Below the pieces are notes generated by a model. It ran no database searches, was not told where the DNA came from, and saw only the letters and a list, made by a program, of their open reading frames with translations. Shown here in pieces: positions 8,798 to 19,024 of a DNA stretch of 64,000 nucleotides. The stretch's first letter is position 1. Every line of letters starts with the position of its first letter. This DNA comes from CAVVIO01 sp963748095 (GTDB lineage Bacteria; Bacteroidota; Bacteroidia; Bacteroidales; UBA10428): assembly GCA_963748095.1 (NCBI GenBank), contig CAVVIO010000009.1, positions 278,989-342,988 on the forward strand. The letters are read 5' to 3'. A program made the position numbers and the translations under genes.

Positions 8798-9616
8798 TTA
8801 GACGGCCACATTAAAATCGCGCAGGGCATCGTTCAGCGATGTTTTCACATTGGTGGATGCTTTCCGCTGCCCGATAATCAGGGCCACCGGAACATTGTAA
8901 ACCCCGGCAGGGAATATTTTAGCAACCGTTCCGGGGATCACCACCGACCGGGCCGGTACAAACCCGCGGTACTCTTTCGGTTCATCCTCCGATACATCAA
9001 TCACGCGGGTAGTTTTGGTGATCACTGTATTAGCTCCCAGCACGGCTTCCTTTTCGATATGCGCTCCTTCCACCACGATACAGCGGGAACCTATGAAACA
9101 ATTGTCCTCAATAATTACAGGAGCCGCCTGCACGGGTTCCAGCACGCCTCCAACTCCCACACCACCGCTCAGATGTACATTTTTCCCAATCTGGGCACAC
9201 GAACCTACTGTCGTCCAGGTATCCACCATAGTTCCCGAATCGACATAAGCGCCGATATTTACATACGACGGCATCATAATCACTCCTTTTGCCAGGTAAG
9301 AGCCGTACCGGGCAATAGCATGCGGAACCACACGCACGCCCAGTTCCTTAAATCCTTTTTTCAAGGCTATCTTATCGTAAAATTCAAACGGGGGGGCTTC
9401 GGTGACTTCCATTTTCTGGATGGGAAAATAAAGGATCACGGCTTTTTTTATCCATTCATTTACTATCCAGCCGTCGGCGCCGGGTTCGGCTACCCGTATC
9501 TTTCCTTTATCAAGTAATTCAATAACGGCACGAATGGCATCCTGAATTTTATAATCTTCCAGCAGGTTTTTGTTTTCCCATGCCTGTTCTATTTTTTCTT
9601 TGTATTTTTCTATCAT
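8798..9616 (-). CDS. dapD: 2,3,4,5-tetrahydropyridine-2,6-dicarboxylate N-succinyltransferase
   Basis: 272 residues from the chosen ATG (9616), which gives MIEKYKEKIEQAWENKNLL, the usual DapD opening; the frame runs 25 codons further up but that part is atypical. The left-handed beta-helix of hexapeptide repeats is clear from about 105: GVIMMPSYVNIGAYVDSGTMVDTWTTVGSCAQIGKNVHLSGGVGVGGVLEP. It succinylates tetrahydrodipicolinate in the diaminopimelate/lysine pathway, feeding peptidoglycan. Same strand as the GT9 gene, 30 bp upstream of it. Confidence 0.95.
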   Translation of the reverse strand: MIEKYKEKIEQAWENKNLLEDYKIQDAIRAVIELLDKGKIRVAEPGADGWIVNEWIKKAVILYFPIQKMEVTEAPPFEFYDKIALKKGFKELGVRVVPHAIARYGSYLAKGVIMMPSYVNIGAYVDSGTMVDTWTTVGSCAQIGKNVHLSGGVGVGGVLEPVQAAPVIIEDNCFIGSRCIVVEGAHIEKEAVLGANTVITKTTRVIDVSEDEPKEYRGFVPARSVVIPGTVAKIFPAGVYNVPVALIIGQRKASTNVKTSLNDALRDFNVAV

Positions 9617-9761
9617 TTTATGGATTTTTGATGAATCCGGTATAGACCGGCAGTACTTCACAACAGATTGCAAAAGTAAGCTTTTTTTCACAGACCTGTG
9701 AGGTTTTCGAAACCTGATAAGTCTAAAATTAAATACGTTACATTTTGCAAGTTATTCCTAA

Positions 9762-11895
9762 TTATTTCACCTTTAATCCCAGTTCATGGGCAAAGAATGT
9801 TAAGCTTGCCGCAAGGTTCCCTATACGCTGGCTATAGGATGCTGTTACTCCATGCCCCTCATTGCCCCTGGTTAGAATTACAATGGGATTGTCCGACGTA
9901 TTGGCAGCCTGCAGGGCAGCACCGAATTTCCACGATTGCCAGGAAGCAACCCGCGGATCGTTTATCCCTGTTTCCAGCATAACTGCCGGATAGGCTGTAT
10001 TCGGTTTCACATGGTGGTATGGTGAGTAGTCATACAACCATTTAAAATCGATTGCATTTGTGGAAGTGCCGTATTCACTTATATTGTACTGCCCGTTCGG
10101 GAACAGTTCGGCACGCAACATATCGTAAATACCCACAAAACTTACAACAGCTTTGAATGCATGGGGATGCTGTGTCAGTTCCGCACCCATCAACAATCCC
10201 CCGTTCGATCCGCCCAGGATACCCAGGTGCTGTGTGTCGGTCCAGTTATCTTTTATCATCGATTCGGCTGCCGCATACATATCGTCAAACACATTTTGTT
10301 TTTTATCCAGCATGCCGGCTTCGTGCCATCCCTCGCCGTATTCCCCTCCACCGCGGATATTTGCGTAAGCCATCACTCCTCCGTTCTCCAGCCATGCCAG
10401 GTACGGACCTATAAAACGCGGCGCTGTGGGTATCCCGAATCCCCCGTAACCATAAACAATAGTGGGACGCTGGCCATCGGGTTGAATACTGTCCATATAT
10501 AAGTACCGTGACAGGAATTTTCGTACCATCTTTTGAAACAGCTTCCGTTACCCGGAATTTTACGCGGGAATAATCTGCTGCCGGTTTTTCTTCAAAAACC
10601 GTTATTACATTTCCGTTTTCCGCATTGTACTGCACCCATCTTTCGGGAATGGTCCATCCGGAATAAGTAATTAAAGCCTGTTCCGATTGAGGGGAAGAAG
10701 CAATAGCCCCGATACCAATCCCGCTATCGGGCAGGTTAACCGTCCGGATAAATTTACCCTGGTTGTTATAATGATCAGCTTTCCATTCGGGGCCCTTCAC
10801 TTTAATAAGCAGAAATCCGCCTTTCACTGCTGCAATGGAGTTAAATCCCCACTTATCCTGTGGCACCAGCAGGGTTGATTTACCATCGGGGGAAACCGAT
10901 AAGAGCTTTCCAAAAGGTGCATTTTCATAGGATATTACAAGGAGTCTATTGCCATCCCACGCAGCACCTCGATTTATCTCTGAAGCAACACGTACGTTAG
11001 CACTTGTATCGAGTACCTGCTTCCACTGCGTTCCCTTTCTTATATAGACATAATCGGGATTCCCGTCGCCAAAATGAACAAACATGGCAGCTTGTTTTCC
11101 GTCAGCTGAAGGAATAAACGTATATTCAGCCACTTTCGACAAATCCTTTCCAAAGGCTACCTTATCGGCATTAGCCGGTTCATTCAGGATATGATGGTAC
11201 AAAGCAGCATAAAATTGCGATTCGGATTCGGGAATTGTCCATGGCGGACGCAGCCTTACGTAAGTCAATCCTTTTTCATTGGCATCCCAAACCATACCAG
11301 TGGGTGTGGCGCCGCCACCGGCATAAGGCAGTGTATCAGCCAGATCCTTGCCGGTTTTAACATTCAATATACGAATGGTCGTTGCTTCATTTCCGCCTTC
11401 TGCAGTTCCGTACGCCAGGTACTTCCCCGATGGTGAAGGCCAGAATCCGGTGATGGCCATATTTCCGTTCTTTTTATTGGGATCAATCAGCACTTCAGTT
11501 TTTCCGTCGGGCCAGTCCTGGCAGGCAATTATCGGCTGGGCCTGCGGCGGGGTAAACTGTTTGAAGAATAGTTTTCCGTTTGCCAACATGGGTGAAAATT
11601 TTTCTACCGACGTGGCAGTTAATTCCTTAATTCTTTTTTCAAGTGGTTTCTCTTCCGGAAATGCAGATAATATTTTATCGGCATAGTCATTTTGTTGGCC
11701 GATCCAGTTTTTTACCCGTGGCGTATTTTTCTCCTCCAGCCATCGGTATGGATCCTCAACGATTGTTCCGAAATACTCAGTGGTAATCGAATCTTTCATC
11801 GTATCGGGAATACTGGTATTGTGTGTGGTATTATTACAACCTGATAAAGAAAGCATGGTAATTGAGGTTAAAATGAATCCTGATCTTATTTTCAT
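9762..11895 (-). CDS. Prolyl oligopeptidase (S9A) lipoprotein, one frameshift
   Basis: Two overlapping frames make one enzyme. 11895 to about 10500 encodes a lipoprotein signal (MLSLSGC lipobox), the N-terminal arm (EDPYRWLEEKNTPRVKNWI) and the beta-propeller. 10529-9762 encodes the alpha/beta-hydrolase domain: TIVYGYGGFG, the nucleophile Ser in LGILGGSNGGLL, Asp in ETGINDPRVA and His in GNEGHGVTAS. The joined product is about 710 residues, normal for prolyl oligopeptidases, which cut short peptides after proline. The break lies in a TA run near 10494-10503: adding one TA, or removing one base, reads VLIYMDSIQPDG without interruption. No other lesion is seen, so sequencing error is likely. 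Confidence 0.9.
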
Positions 11896-12031
11896 AATAT
11901 GTCACTTTTTAATAAATAAAAGTAACAATTACTGCATATTGAATGTTTTGTCACTTCCTTTTTTAAACACTTGAAAAGTTTGTTTTATAAGTTTCCCATA
12001 AAAATTAATTTTACTAATTAAACTTTAATGA

Positions 12032-12580
12032 ATGAATATGAACCAAAAATTATCTCCTAAGAAATATATTATTTCAAAATGCCAGGAGTTACCTTTTCAT
12101 GAATGTTTTATAAATGAATCCTGGCAGAAACAAGGGATTGCATCCTTGGTAATAAGCAGAAAAATGCCTTCGGGTAAACTGATAACCGGAACATACATGG
12201 TCGATACTTTTTGTATGGGGTTGAAAGATACAAGCTTCGGGTTCGCATTGGATAAGCATGATTATGATAAATTTATAAATGAGATGACGGACAGAATCGG
12301 GAAATTAATTCCCATAAAACTTTCAATGGCCCATAACATTATTTATGGTGCTATAGATTATGCCGATGAAATAGGATTTAATCCTCATGAAGATTTTCAG
12401 CTCACCAGGTTTATACTTGATGATAATTTAATTGATGATGGTATTGACAATATAGAATTTGGAAAAGACGGAAAACCATATTTCATTGCCGGACCTTACG
12501 ACGATTTTCACAGAATAATCGGCAATTTTAAAAAGAAACCTGGGAGAGAACAATTTCGATTTTATTGTGCCAGGGGATGA
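12032..12580 (+). CDS. Conserved hypothetical protein, partner of UPF0158-type gene
   Basis: 182 residues, soluble, no signal peptide. Features seen: KKYIISKCQELPFHECFINESWQKQGIASLVISRKMPSG near the N-terminus, then GTYMVDTFCMGLKDTSFGF, HNIIYGAIDYADEIGFNPHEDFQLT, and a C-terminal YFIAGPYDDFHRIIGNF. I recall proteins with this pattern (GxYxVDxxCxGxKD, GxxYAxxxGFxPxxDF) in Bacteroidota as hypothetical proteins; no function is known to me. The following gene is a broken UPF0158 member 106 bp downstream on the same strand; a two-gene association is an inference. Confidence 0.65.
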   Translation: MNMNQKLSPKKYIISKCQELPFHECFINESWQKQGIASLVISRKMPSGKLITGTYMVDTFCMGLKDTSFGFALDKHDYDKFINEMTDRIGKLIPIKLSMAHNIIYGAIDYADEIGFNPHEDFQLTRFILDDNLIDDGIDNIEFGKDGKPYFIAGPYDDFHRIIGNFKKKPGREQFRFYCARG

Positions 12581-12686
12581 TTATCAGAATAATAACGAAA
12601 AAAAAATATTATCCCGACACAAAAAGACGCATCTTAAAATATTTAAAACCAACCTATCGGGATGAATCCTGTAATGAAAAGAAATT

Positions 12687-13257
12687 ATGAAGACACAAGA
12701 ATTATTAGACGGAATCCTGGGGATACTTTATACTGTAAAAGAGAATCAGGCTAAACTCCAGAAAATTCTTTTGTTCCTGGAGGATGAAATTTATGAAGAA
12801 TAAAAAAGGCAGGAGGTCCCGGGAAAGTACAAAAAGGTAGTACCGATAATTGCCGATTCCATTAATGCCGGACTTACCTGTTTTCTGAATCCCGATACCC
12901 TTGAGACGGAAGAAATCCCGGAAATGATGCTGAATGATCCGCAAGAATATGAAATGTTGACCGGTGAATCACTGGATGAAATTCCGACTTAAACACATGA
13001 AATGGGAAAATTACATTCAGTTCGATCCATTGGAATCACATGAATCATTTAAAATAATGGAACAATTTGCAGATAAACCTTAATGATCAACTTTCTTTAA
13101 AAGAAGATTATTCAACACCTTAAATCGAATCAAACCTTTTGCCAATTTTAAAAACATTGTTGAAACCTCGAAATACCGGCAGGAATGGTTTGATTTCAAA
13201 AAACACATGATCGAAGACCATGTGAAAGATCTGTTGTTGATGTATTTACAGAAATAA
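12687..13257 (+). pseudogene. UPF0158-family gene, multiply disrupted
   Basis: Starting at ATG 12687, frame 1 reads MKTQELLDGILGILYTVKEN to an in-frame TAA at 12801, continues in the same frame as VPGKYKKVVPIIADSINAGL and CFLNPDTLETEEIPEMMLND to a stop at 12990. The reading then shifts to KHMKWENYIQFDPLESHESF (stop 13081), shifts again to NLNDQLSLKE, and again to LFNTLNRIKPFANFKNIVET and YRQEWFDFKKHMIEDHVKDL up to 13257. Put together this is a full-length UPF0158-like protein of about 190 residues. One nonsense codon plus three frame changes in 570 bp is much denser than the surroundings, so real decay is likely. Confidence 0.75.
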
Positions 13258-13265
13258 TAAAATCA

Positions 13266-13874
13266 TTAAATAAGTGGTTTCCTGTTACTGTCATTCGGTT
13301 TCAAATTTTCCTCGATGAGGGCTATGGCTTTTTTAATTTTTGAGGCACGCAGTTCAGGATTTTTAACTTTCGCTATCCTGTAGATAAATATGAATTGATT
13401 GGAATTACTGTAATTCCTGAAATTTTCCCTTGCAACGGGATTCTGGTTCAACGCTTTTTCAAAGTCAGAAGGCAATTCCATTGAATCTCGCAGACGGTAT
13501 GCTGAATCCCATGCACCCGAAGCTTTGCCGACTTCAACAGCCTTTAAACCGGCAAGGGTCATTTTACCCGCAGCTGTTAATCGTTCTACTTTTCCGACAT
13601 TTATTTTTGACCAGATACTATTGGGCTTCCTGGGAGAGAAACGGACCATGTACCGTTCATCGTCAACCCTTTTCCCGGTTCCGTCGATCCAGCCGAAACA
13701 AAGGGCCTCATCTATGGATTCGGAGCGGGTAATGCCGGTTTTACCACTTCCGGTTTTATAATATCCTACCCATACTTCGTGCTCTTTGTCGTGATTCCGA
13801 AGCAGCCATTCCCGGAATTCTTCCGAATTCATGAAAAATACAGGTGCCTGATTTACCGGATTATTTTTCTTCAA
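13266..13874 (-). CDS. YdeI/OmpD-associated family protein
   Basis: 202 residues. FMNSEEFREWLLRNHDKEHEVWVGYYKTGSGKTGITRSESIDEALCFGWIDG near 13-65 and MVRFSPRKPNSIWSKINVGKVERL near 82-105 are the YdeI-like signature; the C-terminal half carries a second conserved segment (LPSDFEKALNQNPVARENFRNYSNSNQFIFIYRI). The family is linked to resistance to peptides and bacteriocins in some annotations, but biochemistry is lacking. Its start overlaps the AHSA1 gene's end by 14 bp, indicating one transcript. Confidence 0.88.
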   Translation of the reverse strand: MKKNNPVNQAPVFFMNSEEFREWLLRNHDKEHEVWVGYYKTGSGKTGITRSESIDEALCFGWIDGTGKRVDDERYMVRFSPRKPNSIWSKINVGKVERLTAAGKMTLAGLKAVEVGKASGAWDSAYRLRDSMELPSDFEKALNQNPVARENFRNYSNSNQFIFIYRIAKVKNPELRASKIKKAIALIEENLKPNDSNRKPLI

Positions 13875-14292
13875 GAATTTCTTTCAATTTAGTTAAAACT
13901 GCCGACCAGTTCTGTTCCGTATGATTCCTGGTTTCTTCATCCCGAATGCCGTCCTGTGTTATGGTAAGCCGGGTACCATTAGCCAGGGGAATCAGTTCAT
14001 AGGTTACATTCTGATAATTCTCCGGAATATCCGGTAAACCTGAAAAGGACGTCCAGTAATTACACAACAGTACTTTCTCAGGTTCAAGCTTCAGAATATT
14101 CCCCTTGTCCTCGAATTGATTCCCCTCCCATTCTCCTTTGTAAACGATCGGGCTGCCAACTTTCCAGTCAGAAATTACTTCCACTCCGAAAAAATACTGC
14201 CTGATCATATCGGGGTTTATCAGGGCATCCCAGACTTTTGCCGGAGATGCTGAAATATCCGCATGTATTTTTGCTGTCAGTTTATTATCCAT
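13861..14292 (-). CDS. SRPBCC / AHSA1-domain protein
   Basis: 143 residues forming a single START/Bet v1-like fold: ISASPAKVWDALINPDMIRQYFFGVEVISDWKVGSPIVYKGEW at 13-55, YWTSFSGLPDIPENYQNVTYEL in the middle, and a C-terminal helix HTEQNWSAVLTKLKEILEE. The domain binds hydrophobic ligands; AHSA1-type stand-alone proteins often sit with YdeI or DoxX genes. Upstream gene in the same direction, overlapping the YdeI-like gene. Confidence 0.88.
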   Translation of the reverse strand: MDNKLTAKIHADISASPAKVWDALINPDMIRQYFFGVEVISDWKVGSPIVYKGEWEGNQFEDKGNILKLEPEKVLLCNYWTSFSGLPDIPENYQNVTYELIPLANGTRLTITQDGIRDEETRNHTEQNWSAVLTKLKEILEEK

Positions 14293-14414
14293 ACAGGTAA
14301 TTTTAATGGTTTAACATTTTTTAATTAATACTGTTGCGTTTTCAAAATTACCCTAAATGACACCATCCCATTTATACCGGAAGGAGTATGATGTACATTT
14401 AAGGGAGATTCTCC

Positions 14415-15409
14415 TTATTTACTTTTTAACTGACCGGGCGAGAAGCCGAACTTTTTCTTAAATGCATTACTGAAATGTTGCGGAGAAGAATAGCCAAGTT
14501 CATAAGCTATCTCACTGATGGTTTTATCATTATGCAATTCACTCATGGCCCTTTCAAGACGGTAATCTGCCAGGTAACCGAATACTGTTGTATTGAAAAC
14601 TTCTTTAAAACCTTTCTTAAGCTTGTATTCGTTAATGCCAGATAATTTTGCCAGTTCAGTTAGACTCGGCGGGGCATCGATATGCTGCATCAGGTAATCC
14701 CGTGCATCCACGATCATATCCCGGTCTCTTCGGTTTTTCAATACGGATTCCGGTTTATAACGTATTTCATTAAAAGCCTCTGCCTGTATAACCAAAATTT
14801 CAAGGCATTTTGAGATCAGGATAAATTTTCTTCAGCTTTCCTTGAGTAGTGGCAGTTAAGAATATCCTGCAGGGCACGATACATTTCAGGACGGATCATC
14901 AGCGAATCGGTTGATAATACAACAGGAAGATCCCCGGATATACTTTCAGCAAAACTTTTCAGATAATCATTGCTGTTTTCTGTTATCCTTAAAAAATTTT
15001 CAGGCAGGAATTCGATCATCAACGATTCGGATTCCAGAGCTATATTTTCAAAAGTATTGGGATACCCGTTTGTGAAAATAATGTTGTGCTGCAGGTTCCC
15101 TACCTTGAAAACCCGGTCGCGCTGGGTAATTACTGATTTCCCTTTTAAACTGAAACCCAGCGTCACAACGCCCCCGGCATTTTCGTTCTTAAAAGTATAA
15201 AAATCGTTGTACCGGTTCACACTGTACCGCATGCGTATACCGTCGAACTGCCATTGTGTTGTAACAGAATGACCATAAGGCAAAGACATATCTGTTGTTT
15301 GTTCATGATACCCGGGAATATTGGTTTCTTCCACCTCGGGGTGGCCTGCAAAAAAATTTTGCGGCAGTTTTGCACGAGAAGCAGGAACTGATGAATCTCT
15401 CATATCCAT
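14415..15409 (-). CDS. AraC-family transcriptional regulator (PchR-like), one frameshift
   Basis: The N-terminal sensor part (15409-14816) ends YSRKAEENLS and hits a stop. The other part (upstream of 14795 down to 14415) reads ILISKCLEILVIQAEAFNEI and then the AraC DNA-binding domain: LTELAKLSGINEYKLKKGFKEVFNTTVFGYLADYRLERA, ISEIAYELGYSSPQHFSNAFKKKFGFSP. One missing base in the AAAATTTA stretch near 14821-14828 would join them into about 331 residues, the usual size for PchR-type regulators. No ligand can be inferred. Downstream (13.3-14.3 kb) genes are on the same strand and might be targets, an inference only. Confidence 0.85.
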
Positions 15410-15526
15410 TAGTGTTTAAGGCTTAACATACAGCAGGAATGAAAAGTTCAATTAATGATCCGGCACGAAAAATCGATGGGTAAACATAGAATTGGATAGT
15501 GAAGGCTTAATATTGAAAAATACCCA

Positions 15527-15874
15527 TTAAGCGTAACACTTTACAAATACAATCTTTCCACTCACTACCCGGTAAACAATTAACTCATCCATTGATCTGT
15601 GACCGTTTTGTTTATGATCTACTTCCATTTGCATACGGACGGAAAAATAGTCACCCGAAATTATTGGTTCGGAAATCTTAACTGAAGGTTTGTTTATCAG
15701 GTTTTCCAGAAATTGTTTTTCCTTTAATAAAACCTCATTAAATCCTTTGAATTCCTGTCCGTCAATCTCAATATGGATAACATTTTCATCATACAGTTCC
15801 TGTTCTGCCTGTAAAAATTCATTATTCCCACACAATTCGATAAGCCTTCCAGCAACTTCCCCGGTGTTTTTCAT
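15527..15874 (-). CDS. SnoaL-like (NTF2-fold) protein
   Basis: 115 residues from MKNTGEVAGRLIELC; the frame is open to 15949, but the extra 25 residues (MNIIRMPLNKPHNCS...) do not fit the fold. The NTF2-like pattern is seen: ELCGNNEFLQAEQELYDENVIHIEIDGQEFKGFNEVLLKEKQFLE, then strands SVKISEPIISGDYFSVRMQMEVDHK and MDELIVYRVVSGKIVFVKCY. This is the SnoaL-like polyketide-cyclase superfamily; stand-alone bacterial versions have no assigned function. Confidence 0.75.
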   Translation of the reverse strand: MKNTGEVAGRLIELCGNNEFLQAEQELYDENVIHIEIDGQEFKGFNEVLLKEKQFLENLINKPSVKISEPIISGDYFSVRMQMEVDHKQNGHRSMDELIVYRVVSGKIVFVKCYA

Positions 15875-16089
15875 ATCCAAAAGATTTATTATATAGCAAT
15901 CAACAGAACAGTTATGCGGCTTGTTCAACGGCATTCTTATTATGTTCAATACATTAAAAATGAATTTTAATATTTAGAAAATAATGTCATTACATAACAA
16001 GACCCACAGCTGTTGATTACTTTCTGCCAATAAGTATTATTGATTGCAACAAATTTATTTTGTTAATTTGTTGTTCCAATATCCGGCAC

Positions 16090-16640
16090 ATGAAAAATTC
16101 TCACGAGGATATTATCCTCCTTATCAGAAAGGTGACAAGAAAGCATTCGAATTGCTTTTCAGGGAATATTATGCCCGGTTATGTGAATATTCCGGGATGA
16201 TCACCCGTGATGAAGATGCATCGGTGGAGATTGTACAGGACTTCTTTGTAAAATTATGGGAAAACCGTGCTACACTTGATATAAAATCGGTAAAATCATA
16301 CTTGTTCAGGTCTATTCATAACAACAGTATCAAATACATCAACAAGAGGGTGCAGATTGAATCCATCAGGGATGAGAAAAATGCGAAATATGGGTACACC
16401 AGTCCCGAAGATTTTGAATTGACAGAAAAGCTTGAGAAATCGCTTGATGAATTACCGCCGAAGTGCCGTGAAATTTTCATCATGAGCCGCATTGATAAGC
16501 TACGTCACAACGAAATTGCTGAAAAACTGGGTATTTCGGCAAGGACAGTTGAAGTTCAAATACGAAAAGCCAGTATTATATTAAAAGAGAAACTAAAAGA
16601 ATTTTATTTTTTACTCATTCTTTTTTTATTATTCAAGTAA
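16090..16640 (+). CDS. ECF RNA polymerase sigma factor (N-terminal frameshift)
   Basis: Sigma-70 region 2 is seen in FELLFREYYARLCEYSGMI...VEIVQDFFVKLWENR and region 4 in LPPKCREIFIMSRIDKLRHNEIAEKLGISARTVEVQIRKA, ending with a hydrophobic tail (FYFLLILFLLFK) usual for Bacteroidota FecI-like factors. The long frame has an unnatural N-terminus. ATG 16090 reads MKNSHEDIILLIRK, exactly what this family starts with, but breaks at the A-run 16128-16130; one more A gives IRKGDKKAFELLF. So I place the start at 16090 with a 1-nt deletion. A FecR gene follows after 45 bp. Confidence 0.9.
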
Positions 16641-16653
16641 GGGATTTTTATGT
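16635..16653 (+). promoter_or_regulatory. Repeated motif before fecR (candidate ECF promoter part)
   Basis: AAGTAAGGGATTTTT followed by ATGT, overlapping the sigma-factor stop codon, 33 bp before the fecR start. The same 15-mer (then GATGT) occurs at 18957-18971 upstream of the PKD gene of the same locus. Confidence 0.3.
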
Positions 16654-16685
16654 ATCCCGGATCATTTAACTGAAGCATCTATTTC

Positions 16686-17678
16686 ATGAACAGAAGTAAC
16701 ATTATAAAAAGCGATATTCTAATCAGGTATCTGGCGTTGGAAACAACAGATACTGAGAATGCAGAGGTAGAAAACTGGCTCGAAGAATCGGATGAGAACA
16801 GGGAATACTTCGGGCAGGTAGAAAAATTGTGGAATAATACCGCTGATCGCAAGGATCTCGACCGGAAATACCTCACGGAAAAATCATGGAATGAAATTTC
16901 AGGAATGCTGGGAAAGAATAAACCGGTTATTCCGATGAAACGGCTTTTACCCCGCGTTGCCGTTGCAGCTTCTATTCTTTTAATTGCAGCTATCGGTATC
17001 AGTATTTTCTTTTCAAGGTATTATCAGAAAGAAAAAATTGTGGAATCTTCTTCCAGTGTTACCAAAATCATTCTGCCCGATAATTCCATCGTGTGGCTGA
17101 ACAGGAATACAAAACTTATTTATGGAAAAAACTTTACACACCATCGTTTTGTGAAACTATACGGTGAAGGGTATTTCGTTGTTAAACACGATGCAAAACA
17201 TCCGTTTGAAATAACAACCAGTAATTCGAAAATTACCGTGCTCGGAACCGAATTTAATGTAAGTGCATATGTTGATTCGGTTACCGAAGTTACCGTTACT
17301 TCGGGTGAAGTAAAAGTTACAGGATTAAATAAAACCCTGGCAGAAAATACCGTCCTGTTATTACCCGGAGAAAAAGGAGTCAACAAGGGGAATTCCCGTA
17401 AAATTCAGAAAGAAACCTCTGATAACCCGAACTATATGAGTTGGAAAACCCATGATTTTATTTTTGACAATACAAATATCAGGGATATTGTCCACCTGGT
17501 AAATAATATATACGATACACATATCCGCATCGAAAACGACTCTGTTCAAAACTGTAACATTACAGGAAAATACAGTTGCCATTCGCTGGACGATATGCTG
17601 GACATGCTACATATAGTATTGAACATCAACTTTGAAAAGAAAGGTGATGAAATAATCATTAATACTGCAGGATGCTGA
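16686..17678 (+). CDS. FecR-family anti-sigma factor
   Basis: 330 residues: a cytoplasmic N-terminal sigma-binding part (ALETTDTENAEVENWLEESDENREYFGQVEKLW), one membrane segment at about 96-113 (RVAVAASILLIAAIGISIFF), the periplasmic FecR domain (KIILPDNSIVWLNRNTKLIYGKNF...GEGYFVVKHDAKHPFEITTSN...ITVLGTEFNVSAY) and a C-terminal DUF4974 STN-like domain (FDNTNIRDIVHLVNNIYDTHIRI). It would hold the ECF sigma factor at the membrane until signalled. Its stop overlaps the start of the STN gene by 7 bp. Confidence 0.94.
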   Translation: MNRSNIIKSDILIRYLALETTDTENAEVENWLEESDENREYFGQVEKLWNNTADRKDLDRKYLTEKSWNEISGMLGKNKPVIPMKRLLPRVAVAASILLIAAIGISIFFSRYYQKEKIVESSSSVTKIILPDNSIVWLNRNTKLIYGKNFTHHRFVKLYGEGYFVVKHDAKHPFEITTSNSKITVLGTEFNVSAYVDSVTEVTVTSGEVKVTGLNKTLAENTVLLLPGEKGVNKGNSRKIQKETSDNPNYMSWKTHDFIFDNTNIRDIVHLVNNIYDTHIRIENDSVQNCNITGKYSCHSLDDMLDMLHIVLNINFEKKGDEIIINTAGC

Positions 17679-18951
17679 AAATCAAAACCGGAATATATCT
17701 TTCAAAGATCATTATTACAATTCTGTTTTTAAACATTACAGGCTTCTGCTATTCACAACAACCCACCCTCAACTTCAATTTTAACAACACTCCTCTTTCC
17801 GAAGTCATTAAAGAGATTTCAAAACAATCGAAAATTAATATCCTGTACAATCCGAATATTTTACCAGCAAATGTCAAAATTTCCGGGACCTATAAAAACA
17901 TGGACACTTCATCAGGCCCTGGATAAATTTCTGGCACACACAGGTGTTCTTTATAAATATTTTAAAAAGGATATCGTATTGTTTAAAGAGGATGAAGTAG
18001 TTGATGAAAAACATAACACTTCCAGAAATGAGCCTTCCCGGGAATATGTTCCGGATAAAATCCACGTCATTATCACCGATACAGTAACCTATTCGGTAAT
18101 TAACTTTCGATACGGTTGTTTCCCGGATAACCGATACATTAAAACATTACGTAACAGATACGTTGAAAGTATATGATACGGTAAAAATAGTACAGCGGGT
18201 AAAGCAACCCTATCTCAGCTATAATCCGAAATTTCCGTCATTCAGCGGAGGCATTACTATTTCCGGGGGCATTTTTAATCCTGCTATTCATGTGAATCAT
18301 CCTGACGCGGATTCAGCCCAACTAATCAAATCATCTCTTCAAGCAAAAAGTTACAGCAATTTTGGAATTAATTTCAAATACAACACCGAATCATGGCTGA
18401 TAGAAGCGGAGATCGGTTTATCAAAACGTAAATACACATTCGATTATTCCTGGGATCAAACTGAAACAGTAACACGGATCGATACAATCGATAAGTATTA
18501 TACCAATATAAACGGATCTGACACAACCTGGGTATATGTTACGGAGGATAGATTAGTGGACCTGACAACCCGAAACAGGTATGTATCTGATTTGAATTAC
18601 AATTATCTGAATGTATTAGTATGTGTGGGATATAATAAATTTTTCAGTAGGATATCTCTTGAATTCAAAGGAGGGATACTGTTTAATTACTACATGGGCA
18701 GTAGTGGAACCTATCTTACCATTTCACCGGAAAACAAACTTCTGGTGGAAAAATCGAAAGCTCCTGATTCCGATTTCAGTATCGACGTTTATGCTGCCAT
18801 GGCAATAGATTATCCGGTAACCGATAAAATTCACATTTTTGCACAGCCTGCTGTCAGCTATACAGGTTTTTCAGGCGGATATAAGCAAAAAGCATATTAC
18901 TTCAAAACCTTCCAGGCAGGCTTAAAAACCGGTATCAGGTATTATTTTTAA
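17672..18951 (+). CDS. STN-domain outer-membrane protein, two frameshifts
   Basis: Three frames join into about 425 residues. 17672 onward: signal peptide, then an STN domain (LNFNFNNTPLSEVIKEISKQSKINILYNPN). A break near 17900 (extra base in ATGGACA) leads to TLHQALDKFLAHTGVLYKYFKKDIVLF, completing the STN. After a second break near 18103 the reading is FDTVVSRITDTLKHYVTDTL, then KVYDTVKIV, a spacer with DTV/DTL every 7-8 residues, followed by a C-terminal membrane beta-barrel-like region ending in KTGIRYYF. STN domains normally sit on TonB receptors and contact FecR; here no TonB plug or receptor-length barrel is present. It overlaps fecR by 7 bp. Confidence 0.75.
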
Positions 18952-18956
18952 AAATT

Positions 18957-18976
18957 AAGTAAGGGATTTTTGATGT
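18957..18976 (+). promoter_or_regulatory. Repeated motif before PKD gene (candidate ECF promoter part)
   Basis: AAGTAAGGGATTTTT plus GATGT, 49 bp before the start of the PKD/T9SS gene; second copy of the motif at 16635-16653. Confidence 0.3.
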
Positions 18977-19024
18977 TTGAGGCTCTTTATAGCGACATCA
19001 ATAAAAATCTAAATTATTAAGAAT

